The notes: generated by a model not told the origin, from the letters alone. A DNA stretch of 64,000 nucleotides from Onthophagus taurus (GCF_036711975.1 NC_091976.1:27218001-27282000); one strand, 5' to 3'. Counted from the first letter of the stretch, positions 23,447 through 35,511 are shown. Made by a program: numbers and translations.

Positions 23447-24946
23447 GTATTGTAGAACTAACACTATCCTTTTTCATAATCATTTGGGTTTAGCAGCACG
23501 TCTCTAAAGAGGGTTAAACCCAAATAAAAAGAAACAATAGAAACAATTTTCAATGATTCTGAAAAGGGATAGTGTTAGTTCTACATAGTAACACTGCTAG
23601 TGTAAAACTAGACCTAACACTATACTTAGAACTAGAAACATTTGGGTTTAGCCTTACGTCTCTTAAGACGGCTAAACCCGAATGTTTCTAGTTGATTCTA
23701 GTAGATATAGTGTTAGTTCTAGTTTTACACTAGCACTGTTACTCTGTAGAACTAACACTATGCTTAGAACTAGAATCATTTGGGTTTAGCCGCACGTCTC
23801 TAAAGACGGCTAAACCCGAATGATTCTAGTTCTAGGTATAGTGTAGTTCTAGATTTTATGTGGGACTGTTTTACATACTAACAGTGCTAGTGTAAAACTA
23901 GAACTAACACTATATCTAGAACTTGAATCATACACTAGTTTTACACTAGCACTGTTACTCTGTAGAACTAACACTATACTTAGAACTAGAATCATTTGGG
24001 TTTAGCCGCACGTCTCTAAAGACGGCTAAACCCAATTGATTCTAGTTTTAGATATAGTGTTAGTTCTAGTTTTACACTAGCACAGTTGAATGATTCTAGT
24101 TCTAGATATAGTGTTAGTTCTAGTTTTACACTAGCACTGTTACTCTGTAGAACTAACACTATACTTAGAACTAGAATCATTTGGGTTTAGCCGCACGTCT
24201 CTAAAGACGGCTAAACCCGAATGATTCTAGTTCTAGGTATAGTGTAGTTCTAGATTTTATGTGGGACTGTTTTACATACTAACAGTGCTAGTGTAAAACT
24301 AGAACTAACACTATATCTAGAACTTGAATCATACACTAGTTTTACACTAGCACTGTTACTCTGTACAACTGACACTATACTTAGAACTAGAATCATTTGG
24401 GTTTAGCCGCACGTCTCTAAAGACGGCTAAACCCGATTGATTCTAATTCTAGATATAGTGTTAGTTCTAGTTTTACACTAGCACAGTTGAATGATTCTAG
24501 TTCTAGATATAGTGTTAGTTCTAGTTTTACACTAGCACTGTTACTCTGTAGAACTAACACTATACTTAGAACTAGAAACATTTGGGTTTAGCCTTACGTC
24601 TCTAAAGACGGCTAAACCCGAATGATTCTAGTTCTGGGTAGAGTGTTAATTCTAGATTTTATGTGGGACAGTTCTACATAGTAACAGTGCAAGTGTAAAA
24701 GCCGTCTTTAGTGACGTGCGGCTAAACCCAAATGATTCTAGTTCTAGGTATAGTGTTAGTTCTAGTTTTACACTAGCACTGTTACTAGCCGTCTTTAGAG
24801 ACGTGCGGCTAAACCCAAATTATTCTAGTTCTATGTATAGTGTTAGTTTTAGATTTTATGTGGGATAAAGTAAGTAGTACGCCCTGGTTTGTATGGAAAT
24901 ATATTTTTATATTTTTATACATACCCCAAAAGGTTAATTAAGGTTT
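23447..24946. repeat. Palindrome array B (foldback repeats)
   Basis: About nine cores of the same hairpin family lie near 23487, 23645, 23785, 23998, 24186, 24409, 24590, 24700 and 24786. Most show the opposite orientation (TTTAGCCGCACGTCTCTAAA) to the main part of array A; only the last two flip. Arms and spacers match array A in reverse complement. No coding potential. Confidence 0.94.
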
Positions 24947-25061
24947 TTAATTTTCTAAAGTAAAATACTTTTAAAAGGATCCTTAAATCAACTTTGTGCT
25001 ATATTTACTTAAATTAAAATTTGAAAAAAGAATATGTTGAAATTTCAAAAGATGAATTTTC
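24947..25061. repeat. Direct repeat 2 flanking palindrome array B
   Basis: Second copy of the 115-bp direct repeat found at 23144-23258. Confidence 0.93.
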
Positions 25062-25792
25062 TATAAAACCAGGGTTTCACGAGTCATTGTCCGTTAGGAT
25101 TCCCATTATTCATAGAAAATAGAGAGCACACGGGTCACGACAAGTATAAAGATGCATATTTTACCTGTCGAGGTGGAAAACAAGTCGGTCCCATAACGTG
25201 GGAATCTTACTAGAAAACGTTCCTATATGGGACACTAAGAATCAGGTTCTTATTCACATTAAACAACCGTAGTGCGCTTATTTAGCGCCGATTTTTGGGG
25301 TAAAAACATCAAAAACCGTTGAGGGAAGAGGGTATTTTTAGATTTCCGACGAATTGTAAAAAAGGGGGAAATGGTTTTTTCCACTTTTTTTGCGGTTCTA
25401 ACGGAAATAAATTTGATTTTGCGTGACGTTATTTCAAAACCCCACATCCTTTTTCAAAAAAAAGTAAGGGGATTAAATTATTTATCCAGGGTAAAAAATT
25501 TCTAACGATTTTTATTATTTATTTCCAGGTAAACCTCCACAAGTGCCAGTAAAGGACGAGTTTTCGCCCGATGAAACCGAAATGTGATTTTGAAACAGAG
25601 TTTTTGTAACCGAATTTTTTTTTGGTAATTACCAAAGTGTACAGCAGGACTTTTTATGGCTTATATTTATTTGGTCAGTATTTTAAATGAAGGAAATTTA
25701 TGTTAAATTGGAAATAATATTAAATTAATGATGTAAATATATTTTAGAAAATGTATTAATTTAATTTTTTGTTTTCAGAAAAAAATAATATT
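25062..25792. other. Gene-free stretch
   Basis: No coding exon recognised; the longest frame (62 codons) has no known motif. AT-rich homopolymer runs only. Confidence 0.45.
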
Positions 25793-26678
25793 CAGTGGTC
25801 CCTCTATTTACGCGGGGGTAAATTAAGCAATAAATTGAAGATGAACTGATTTGAAGTTTAAACTTACTTATAAGACAAAAAGATTTGTGACTTTGCGCTG
25901 GAGTCCCCATCTCAAAAATTTGTATGTTTGATCTCATGCTTGCCTTTAAACATAGTTGTGTTATAGGATCCTTTTTTATCAAGTTATCTGTTACTCTTCC
26001 TCCCAATTCTAAACAATTATTAACTAATTTGACAGTTAATATAGCTAGAAAAGTGGTTTCGTTATTTTGATAACTGTCACTGCATTCATGATTATGATCA
26101 GTTACTAAATTTGCTCTTTGTCTTTCTGTTCAGAATCATATGACTCAAGTTGCTCTTCAATATTTGACAGTTGAATGATACTAAAAGAAAAAACCATAAA
26201 CTCATTCTGCAAATTCTCATCCATCTTCTTTGATGTAACAACATTTGGTCGGATTTTCCTCCAGCAACTATTCAATGTGGACTTTTTAAATTCAGCAATG
26301 TTGTAATTTGTCCAGCATTGTAATAAAGTTAGGTCTTTAGCCACCTTAAAACCAGGAGCGATTTTTTCATTTTTGAGCATAAAAGTTCTTGTACATTTTT
26401 CCAAAATAGCCAGTCTCATCTGCATTAAGTACTTAACCACCATATTGAATTATCTTCATTAGGGATTCTTGATACAGCTTTGCTGCCTCATAATCGGCTT
26501 TCTATCATAAAATTGTCGTATAGCTGTATAGCTTTATCTCTAATGAGTCCAGAGCTTAGAATGGCTAAATATTCGAATTATGTCTTCATTTCTTATTATT
26601 TTTTCTAGCTAAAGTCATTCTTTTATCTAGATCGCACATTTTTGTAAAAGTGAATCCGCAAAAATAGAGGGACTACTG
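25793..26678 (-). mobile_element. Tigger/pogo-type DNA transposon remnant
   Basis: The ends are inverted: CAGTGGTCCCTCTATTTACG on the left (25793) and, reading inward from the right, CAGTAGTCCCTCTATTTTTG (to 26678), followed by TA. This closely resembles the classic Tigger terminus. Inside, the - strand frame 26105-26443 encodes YNIAEFKKSTLNSCWRKIRP, matching the C-terminal end of pogo/Tigger/Jerky DDE transposases. At about 890 bp the element has lost most of its transposase and is non-autonomous. Confidence 0.85.
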
Positions 26679-27915
26679 TACTGACCACATAAATTTAAGT
26701 GTTTATTATTTATTTAAGCGTTTCTACAATTGTTAATGTTTGCCAGTAAAATATATTTATTATTATCTAACTTTTACTTAGATTTTAAGAATTTTTTCTA
26801 TAGATATTTATTAGATCGACTTTACTGTATGAAGCAAAACCATTTACGACGATGAAATTGACAAAAAAAGTTAAGCTAATAATGTTCTTGTAAATGGTTT
26901 TAATTAAATTACACTAGTTTACACAAAATGTCTAAAAGATTCCGATTTACTTCATTAAGTTTAAGATTTTGTGCTAACTATGAATTTATTTTTAATGTGT
27001 TTCGATTTGCTCCAGATTTTGGTCTATTAACAAAAAGTTTCAATGGTGTAATAAAGCTTTATTCTTAGCAAGTCCGTTTATTTGAGAAAGGGTAAAAAAT
27101 GTATACATGAAAATATAGGTTTGGGGTTGGTTCCAGATTTTTCTTTCTGTACATAATTTGTGTCTTAAAACAACTACACCATTTCCATGTTTTTGTTAAT
27201 AAGATTATTGAGATAAGCAGATTTAGATTTAGCAAAAATTTTCTGTTAAAATGAAAACAACGCAATCTTTAAGACAAAACTTAAAATATGTAAACTTGTG
27301 TTATTAATTTATAATTAATAAAAAAATTCTTTTTATATTTCATTTAATAAACAAATTAAATATAAAAAGAATAATAACGGTATGAATGTATTTAAAAAAC
27401 GATAATTAAGTTATTAAAAACAATATTTTTTTAAGATCGATCTCATATTTAAATTTTTTTTGATACAATTTTTTATAAAAATTTGTGTTCTCATTAACAA
27501 TTTTTTTACCTCTCTTTTCTCTTGTGTAAATATAGTATTAGACGAGATTTTAAAATAAATCATGAACTTAAATCACCCGCTGAGTTTTTGTGAAATGCGT
27601 AATTACGTAGCAACCCTTGTAAGCCCGCATCTCTTCGCCCAGTAAGGGGTTAATCGAAGTCCGTACATCTCAAGGGTGGCCGCCGATGGCTCCTGCCAAT
27701 ACTCGTTTAAGTTGAGATGTTACCCTTCTTTCGTTCATTTCATTTCGTTTCATTTATTTTATTTCGTTCGGTTCATTTCCCTTTTTTTAATGGACTTTTA
27801 AAATTAATGGTTTAAAAAAGTAATTTAAGTTGAAGATAATTTTTTCTTTGAATATATATATATATATAATATATACTACAGCTCAACTACCAGCTCTATA
27901 TATATATATATATAA
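26679..27915. other. Gene-free, very AT-rich
   Basis: No coding exon recognised. 27600-27720 is a short patch of higher G+C. AT dinucleotide runs lie at 27848-27866 and 27896-27916. Confidence 0.45.
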
Positions 27916-27919
27916 TACA

Positions 27920-28360
27920 TATCAAATTATAACTAAGCGTTGTCCTTTCTCCAAGTCTCTCTATCCTGCGTATCCTCTACTTGAGATGTTTCTCTCACAT
28001 TACCTTTGCGATGCCTTCATTCCAGGATCTTCTCGATCTTCCATATTTCTTCCTCCCAGCGGAACCCATTTAAATAACTTCGTCGGCCAACGGTTATCAT
28101 TAATCCTCATCAGGTGTCCAAACCAGCGTAAACCTCTTACTTTGATTCTGTCTATCACTGTTGACGTTGCGATTTTGTGTAATTCGTTGCATTCTTGACA
28201 CCCTTCTCAAATAGTTCATCTCGACCACCTGAAGCCTATAATTTTCCTGCTTTCAGTTATTCTATGTTTGATCTCTTTTTCCCATATACCATTCTTATCT
28301 ACAATTACTCCCAAATACTTAAATTCCTCAACTTGATTAATTTTCTTTGAATACATTAAA
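27920..28360 (-). mobile_element. LINE reverse-transcriptase 3' fragment
   Basis: The - strand reads VEEFKYLGVIVDKNGIWEKE, then RGLRWFGHLMRINDNRWPTK and GGRKYGRSRRSWNEGI. This is the characteristic C-terminal part of the RT protein of a large group of insect non-LTR retrotransposons. Frameshifts and stops interrupt it. Confidence 0.85.
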
Positions 28361-31114
28361 TTAACTGAAGGATGTATAATGGGTTGTCTAAAATTTTTAA
28401 ATTAACAATGAATTTTTTTACAATAAACACACATTTATGTTTGATTAATAAAAAAAGGAAAGAATATAAATGAAAAATAAAAATATTTAATGCCTTCATA
28501 AATTTAAAAATTTTTTATATTATTATATTAAAACGCATCCGAAGAGTTAAGTGGAAAAATTTGCATACAGGAAGAGAATAATTTTTTTAAAGTAATAATC
28601 GCATGCCTGCCCCGAAAATTTAAAGATAAAACCGCACGTGTCCATTAATTAATAAAACTCAAAAAAACGTCGTACACAATTTAACAATTGACCGAGTGGA
28701 AAAACTGAAATTAAACGTACCGAAAAAAATAATAATAAGGTCGAAGGGTCGTTAATGCGACCGAATGAAATACGTTTTTGTTTGCGTCACGTTTCCGGTA
28801 TTTCTAACGTTTCCTGCTTTGCGAACACTTGCTCACCATACGTTGGTTATCGACACAAAATAACATATTCGACCGACCGAAACTAATGGGCGAATAGTTT
28901 TCGCCTTTACGCAGAAGTAACGCGACTCAAGAGGAATCTCAAGTATGGTCATAAATTAAAAATTTGTCAAAATGCGGATCCACACCGAAATTGTACTAAT
29001 TTCCAAGTGACTTAAGAGGTACAAACAAAACGAAAAGTGTCGCAACAATAAATTTTAAACCATTTAAAGTCACCCAAAGAAAGAAATCTTAAGGGTGTTA
29101 TGTAATTTGAGATTTTAAGTTGTTACTTAAATTTAACGAGATCACAATGAGGATTTCTTAAAAATAAAAGAAATGTGTTACAATTTCACGCGATATTCAC
29201 AATATCAACCAGTAACTTTAATAAAAAAATTTAGTTATTGCTCGCCGGAGCAATTAATGACCTACAGGGTGCACGGAGTGTGTCAGAAACAGCTTCACCT
29301 GCCACAATTATTTTTCGAAAACACCGCCCAAAACGTTGAAGCGTGTCTGGTTGGTCATCCGTGGACGACGCGTGCTTTTATATTTATGTCATTCTGTTTA
29401 TTCTATCCAATTCTTACCGTTTTTTTAACTTCTAATTTACATTTAAAGAAATGTGTAAGAATCGTTTTATTTGTCGGCAAGAATAAAACATGTATCTTCA
29501 ATTAAAAAAAAATTTCAAAATTAGATACGGACTCGTATGCCACCCTCACGCGCCCATTCAACGTTTTAAATTAAAATATCTCTATTTAACATACCGGTGG
29601 TGACATTGGAAACGGTTGAGTCACGAAACGCGGCGTGTTATTTGGTCGAAAAAGAAGTTCCTATCGAATGATTGTTGCGAAGGAGAGTTGCCGCGAGGGG
29701 TTCGATAAAAAAACACCCTCGTCACTCGTATAAGAAACGAGAAAGGTGCTGTAGTATTACGTGTTGTATAAAAGGTCGGCGTGTATACTGAGTAAGTCCG
29801 AACGATTCTTTTTTATTTCTTTGCTGGTTATAATGGGGCGATCGGATGATGCCAATTCGTGGACGAAATTGGAATTTTTATACGTACGTCAACGTGAAAT
29901 GCGGTGCAAGTAATTGAAAAACGTAAATGAAAAGTGATAACGAAAAGTACAAGTATTTAGAATTAAAAGGTCTTACCGAAGATTTTCTTCTTTCTTTAAT
30001 TTCTGATTTCTTAAGTTTTATCTGGAAAAGAGATAAAATAAATTATTTTAATTTCACCTTCACATTTTAATAAAAACAATTCAAACAATGACTTAATTAG
30101 ATTATTTTTGATAACTTTAGATAATTAATTAGGCAAATATGTTAAGTGTACAGAAAAAAATCTACATAGTACCTAGGTGCGAATCAACTTCAATAATTAA
30201 TTGTTAATCAATTCTATTGTATGCTTATTGGATGTGCAAAAACGTCACGAAAGTAGTTATTAAAGGTAAAGAAATTGAAATATTCAAAAAATTTTAATCT
30301 AAAAGTAAATAACATCTTCATTTGGTTGGATTGGATTTAGTGCAAGGCAATGAAAGCAATGTTGGACACTTTAGTTAATAGGATCTTATTAGAATTGACT
30401 CAAAAAATACAAAATTCAGAATATGCGGTTTAAACCTCTCTGAACAAACGATTCTAAGACGAAATTAGGGCCTATAAGAAGAATGATAAGACTAATAAGA
30501 TGCTTCAATATCTACAATCAGGTGGTAACAAGTAAAAAGTAAGGTTGTGAGCTGTAGTCACTCCCCTCCCATAATCTCCCAAACATGCACGAATGGTGAA
30601 ATATTGGGAAATTAGGTTGGGTTGGGTGTGGCAAAAGTTTGACATTATCCTCTGTAAATCGGTACACACAATGTCTTACACTATGAGGTCGCGAAAGTTA
30701 ATCCTACTGGAAAAGTGGATCTTCTAATTGCTTAAAATGGATAATTATAGGGTTGTCCCATATTATCGACGTATAGCTGTGTTTCATATTGTCCCAATAC
30801 ACCAAAAGAGGTGTACTCCCACAAGTTATGCACTCCATCATAATCCTTACAATTTCTGGTCATCAGTCTCAAATGAACATGAAGCTCATGAAAAGAAATT
30901 ACTCTGTAAATCGGCCCATAAACTGCCTGGCAATATTGAGGGGACCATTATTCTGCTCTAAAGGTAAATGTTCTAAATACTTAAGAAATCAGTATTTTTT
31001 GCATTCTTGTTACAGAAAACATAATCCGTTAGGGTTGCTCCTAATTGTTCTAATAATGTTAACAAAGATGATGTGCCGTTAATTTTCTATTACTACCAAA
31101 AATATTAGGCAGCT
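28361..31114. other. Gene-free stretch
   Basis: No coding exon recognised on either strand. The 110-codon frame at 29173-29505 and those at 30728-31082 show no family motif. 28700-29000 and 29600-29930 are richer in CpG and contain a TATA-type promoter candidate (separate entry). Confidence 0.45.
29767..29775 (+). promoter_or_regulatory. TATA-box candidate
   Basis: TATAAAAGG in a CpG-rich, non-repetitive patch. A short frame, MGRSDDANSWTKLEFLYV, begins at 29833 and ends after 27 codons. It could be the first coding exon of an unseen gene or chance. No matching downstream exon was found before CYP4G. Confidence 0.25.
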
Positions 31115-32951
31115 ATCTGTTTTTTATTTAAATCAATTGTCATTGCCAAATTTTTATAAAAAAACGGTCTGTACCACCCTAGATACCATGTTCTATGACC
31201 ACGTTTTATAATATTTTCCACTAAATAATAAGTAAGGTTGTGTATATTCTAAACGAAGTTGTCACTGATTGTCACTTTAAAGACGAAGCCACTAATCTCT
31301 CGTCACTTGGCTAATATCTACGTTTTGAAATTAAAACTCGTGAGCAATATATTAAGATAACATAATTAAGTGCTATAATTAAAATTTGAATATTGTTTAA
31401 AAATCAGAATTACTGAAAGAATCTGAGTCTTCCGCTAGTTGGATAATGACAGGAGGTTAATGAATTTCCCATTAATGTTGTCCAATCTTTTTTAATTAGT
31501 TCTTCACAGTGGCGAACACTATTTGCCCACATCTCCGGAGTGTAATGACCAAGAGCTTTTTGCCAAGTCTCCTTGACACGACAGATCTTTTTCTCCGAGC
31601 TGGACTGAACATGTTTATTGTAATAAGTTTTTAAGAACGCCCAACATAGTTCAATGGGATTATATTGGCAATTGTATGGAGGAAGGCGAAGAACAGTATG
31701 GCCATGGTCTCTTATTAATTTGTCAATTTCAAAGGATTTTTCAATTTGAGGCTTGTAATAACGGATTATTCCCCATAACGATTTTTTATTTAAGGTTGGT
31801 TCAAACTGTATATTATGTTCAGAATCATTTTTCATATCATTTTTTTTTGTGCAGAAACTTGGAGTTTTCTCGATTTGTTTTGAGTGATATGGAGCATTAT
31901 CCATTACTACCGCACACTTCGCACCCAAATTATTTAATGCTTGAAGTAATTGATTTTTCACCCATTCCATAAAAATAATTGACGTCATATTTTTATGATA
32001 ATGTCTGTGCTCCGTGTTGTCACTGAGCAAGAGATCGCAATTTGGCAAAAACCCTGACGAAGTGTCTGCGTGCAAGATTGTAAATCTTTTTCCTTCACCT
32101 TCTGCTCTTTGCGGAATATCGAATCTTTCATTTTCATTTACCCATTGATAAACTTGGGTGCCATTTTCGTAAATCCAAGTTTCATCAAGAAAAACAAAAG
32201 TATACTCTCCGGATTCTAGGTATTGCAAGTATGTCTTTAAAAATGTAATTCTTTTTGAAACTATGGGTTGTTCAATTAACACTTTTCTATTGCTAATCTT
32301 TTTATATCTATATCCCATAGATTTTATAATTTTATGTAATTTTGATCTACCATTAGTAAAATCACATTCATTTCTTGCAAAATTAAGTAAATCATTAAGA
32401 TTAAAATACTGTTTCTTTTCATGCAATTTTTGTATTTGTCTTCCTAACTCTTCTTTAATAAAATATAAATTATTATCCGTTTTGTAGTTCATTTTACAAC
32501 CCCCTTGTGTTTTTGGTTTTTTTACATTTTGATATTTTTTGTAGGTTTGAATAATTTTAAAAACCGTCGTGCTGTGAACCTAATACAATTATGTTGAATA
32601 TAAATTTAATTTTAAAACTCAAGTGCAATACACATACATCAAAAATACGTGAAGCTTTATTACATATATATTTTAAATTCGTATTTGGTGTCTCCGTCTG
32701 TACTTCTTCACAATACCTAATTATAGAGTTTTTTTCGCGTTTAGACAGTTGACATCCCGTTCCACCCTTTCTTAACATTTTTATGGTAGATTTAGCAGCA
32801 AAAAAATTATATGAAAATTGTTTTTTAATCAATCTTAACAAATTTGATAGACAGTGGTGGCACACAATTAAAGTAAAAGTCACGACATGCGCTTTTACTT
32901 TCAATACCAACTTGACGACACTTTGACAATTGATTTAAATAAAAAACAGAT
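31115..32951 (-). mobile_element. Complete IS630-Tc1-mariner transposon, DD82E type
   Basis: The 28-bp terminal inverted repeats are perfect (31115-31142 and 32924-32951), beginning ATCTGTTTTTTATTTAAATC. The 1,837-bp element encloses an intact two-exon transposase gene on the - strand. The left end is preceded by CT and the right end followed by TT, so a clean TA duplication is not visible. Intact frame plus identical ends point to recent activity. Confidence 0.93.
31410..32778 (-). CDS. DDE transposase, DD82E (Sailor-like), two exons
   Basis: Exon 1 is 32638-32778 and exon 2 is 31410-32579. The 58-bp intron has GT-AG ends (GAT|GTATGT and TTAG|GTTCAC), and the join is in phase, giving 436 residues. 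Splicing rebuilds a helix-turn-helix region: NLKYICNKASRIFD from exon 1 joins VHSTTVFKIIQTYKK from exon 2. The catalytic residues are D179 (VFLDETWI), D274 (VMDNAPYHS) and E357 (QYNPIELCW). The last two are separated by 82 residues, against about 34 in classical Tc1/mariner enzymes. As I recall, DD82E elements are the group called Sailor. Residues 1-47 include a basic start (MLRKGGTGCQLSKREK). No stop or frameshift was seen. It should cut and paste its own element in the nucleus. Domestication is less likely, because the terminal repeats are perfect. Confidence 0.92.
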
Positions 32952-33330
32952 TATATATAAAGTTTGAGAATGACTGGGGTTTGTCTAGAACCCAGTGATT
33001 CTCTTTTAGTTCGCAAATAACAATATTTTTACAGCAGTATATCCGCAATATGGAGGAATAATAAAAAAACTCTTCGGTATAATACAACCTAGTCATGCTT
33101 GATGAGCTAAATATCGAGGCATGGCGAGAAATTAATATTATTTTGTGCAAAACTTGTCTATAGAAGTATAGTTTTGCAGTATGACAACGGGAATTAATCT
33201 GCTGGAAAATTGGGTGCATTACTGCTCAAAGTAGAAAAATATTTAGTTCTACCACATCATACACATAGTAATATAAACCCATCTGTTTAATGCTCATATA
33301 TGTAGTTATTATGCAGCAGGGTGTTGAACC
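32952..33330. other. Gene-free stretch
   Basis: Nothing recognised. A 94-codon frame on the - strand (32935-33219) overlaps the transposon end and has no known motif. Confidence 0.4.
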
Positions 33331-34627
33331 GTCGCAGACAAATGGTTGTTTCAGATAAATAGCTTTTTCAGGCAGATACTATCTGCCTAGGCAAATAGTT
33401 TTATTCCATTTATTTCAGTATAAATTCTACTTTCCTAGGCAAATAGCATATGGCTAAAATATTTTCAGGCAAATAGCTCTTTAAGCATTAATTTGTTGTT
33501 TGCAATTGTCAAAACAAGTAAATTTTTGTATTTAGTATTTAAGTCTTCAAGAAATAAATCGTTTATTTGTATTTTTATTAAACTTAATAAAAGTATATGA
33601 AACTGTTAGACATTTTTTTTGAAAATGATACGCAAATTATTTGACTCGTTTGACACTCATTAGTGACTTTAATTTAAGTAAAGTAGGTTGATAATGATAG
33701 GAACTACTTTATTTTGAACAAATGAGAATCGGGAGCACTCAAAATTTGTGGAGGGAGCTGCGCAAGTTGAATATTTACATTTCGATTTCGGGACGGTCTG
33801 CGGAGGTCGACCCGGACGTGTACAACTTTTATGCTAATAATGTAAGACTTGGTGTAAAAAATTTCTATTTCCAAAAAGTAAATGAAAGTTACTTAGTTTC
33901 TGTTGTCCACACATAACTCCCTGCCTCCTGCATGTAATTAACTTTTCTTTAGAGGTTTGTGTCTTTCCTGAGAAATGGAAATCTGCCAAAGTTGTTCCTA
34001 TTCCTAAATCATTAACTGCTTCTTCCTTCTCGAATGTGAGGCCAATTAGTATTTTGACTACTTTGTCGGGAATTTTGGAAAGGGTCGTGGCGGAACAAAT
34101 AAATCAGGATTTAGGTCTGGGTATCGTTCTGCAACCGCACTATCGACAATTATTATTTAACTACAATTATGTAGTTATTGATAATGATGTGTCGGATCCA
34201 GCCGTATTGAGGTCTGGTGTAGCGCAGGGCTCTACATTCCACTTTTGTTCACTATATATACGCCTCAAATGTTGGTCTTTGACCGCTTCTGCACAAAATT
34301 TCATCTCTATACGGATGACACACAACTTTACCACAGCTTTAGCTCAAATAATATGCTAGAGTCTGTTGCTGTTGTAAACAGTGATTTAGATAAATTTTTA
34401 AATATTACTAAAAAACATGGTCTTTTGTTAAATGGGAATAAATCGGTCTACTTGGTATTCCGGGGTAGGGAATCCAAAGCGTTTATCAGCAATATGGCAC
34501 ATATCTTTGTAGATGGAATTGAATTGAAGAGGAGGGTCTGTGTCAGGGATCTTAGACTTTATATTGATGACACAATTTACGGCCACTGAAAAAAGCTATC
34601 TACCTGAAATAACCATTTGCCTGCGAC
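33331..34627. mobile_element. Inverted-repeat-bounded unit carrying a LINE fragment
   Basis: The 38-bp ends are inverted with four mismatches: GTCGCAGACAAATGGTTGTT begins the left end (33331-33368), and the right end (34590-34627) reads GTCGCAGGCAAATGGTTATT inward. Several AGGCAAATAG words recur between 33380 and 33480. A reverse-transcriptase fragment fills most of the interior. No clear target duplication was seen. Confidence 0.65.
33722..34590 (+). mobile_element. LINE (Jockey/CR1-like) reverse-transcriptase fragment
   Basis: In order on the + strand: LWRELRKLNI, then PEKWKSAKVVPIPKS, VRPISILTTLSGILERVV (34036 onward), GVAQGSTF, and YTDDTQLYHSF, the catalytic YxDD box, in the next frame (34245-34589). 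Frameshifts and an internal gap after ILERVVAEQI show it is dead. Confidence 0.87.
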
Positions 34628-35470
34628 ATTAATACAACATGTAGCTGATAAGATTGGAAGTCCAAAGGCAATTGATCTTGTATCTTGTTGCACCTTTAAT
34701 TCGCTCTCAAGATTGTTTTCTGCGATCTTCCTGACCTTCCCTAATCCATGATTGATACTAGCGCAGGTTCCGGTTTAGGCGATTAACGAAAAACCATTTT
34801 AGTGCAAATTAACAATAACGACCTCTTCTATCGAATTCGTTTTCAGGTGATAATTTCCACGTTGGTACACTCTAGGCATGATCACACCCTGAAACAAACA
34901 ATAAAAGTGAAAATAATAAGGAAATCTCGCAAAAAATATATCTAATAAAATTGTTAGAAAAAATTTAAGACTTCCTAAATAATGTTTTTTGTAAATACAC
35001 AAAAAAAATTTATTAATTAAAGCAATTTATATCTATTTAATTTTATAAATAAAAAACCTATTAGATAAAGGACAATAAAAGTTAATGGAAAAAAAATTCA
35101 ATTACTGTGTTATAGCGATATTTTTAATTTAACTTCTATGCATAAAAAATACACTATAATAAAGGTTAAGAAAGTGCTCGAACTTGAATCAACAAAATTT
35201 TACCATAAACGCTTAATAACAATGATATTAATAATTTATGTTGAATTTTCCAACGTTCATTTCCTGTTTATTTCTAACTGAATTTTACGCTTCAATACGA
35301 AAAACAGTTTGAAAATGCGTAAGAATTTTAACTAGTCTTTTTGGAATATTTATAACGTTTTATGGACATGTTGCGGAAAATTTAAATTCAAATGTCAGGT
35401 TCAGGCTATTGTAATCAATGATTACCGTCAAAAATCAATCGCCAAGTGAACGTTGATAATTAATTCAAGA
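34628..35470. other. CYP4G upstream region, no gene seen
   Basis: AT-rich, with no coding exon recognised. The proximal 150 bp before the TATA box presumably holds CYP4G control elements; no specific site could be named. Confidence 0.4.
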
Positions 35471-35475
35471 AAAAG

Positions 35476-35511
35476 TATAAAAGTTGACGCGTGTTGTGAG
35501 AGTAGTCAGTT
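35476..35511 (+). promoter_or_regulatory. CYP4G core promoter: TATA plus initiator
   Basis: TATAAAAG at 35476-35483 and the arthropod-type initiator TCAGTT at 35506-35511 put the A of the initiator 32 bp downstream of the TATA start, which is ideal spacing. Transcription would start at about 35508. A 5' UTR exon then runs to 35564 (AAAG|GTGAGT), followed by a 56-bp intron (35565-35620) ending TTTTAAG just before the start codon. Confidence 0.8.

Noticed and set aside
18886-24946. CRISPR-like array because of regular palindromic repeats
   Set aside because: Spacers are themselves repeated, the genome is eukaryotic, and the units are foldback repeats with variable steps.
29173-29505. 110-codon + strand frame
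   Set aside because: Composition looks like translated intergenic DNA; no domain and no flanking gene structure.
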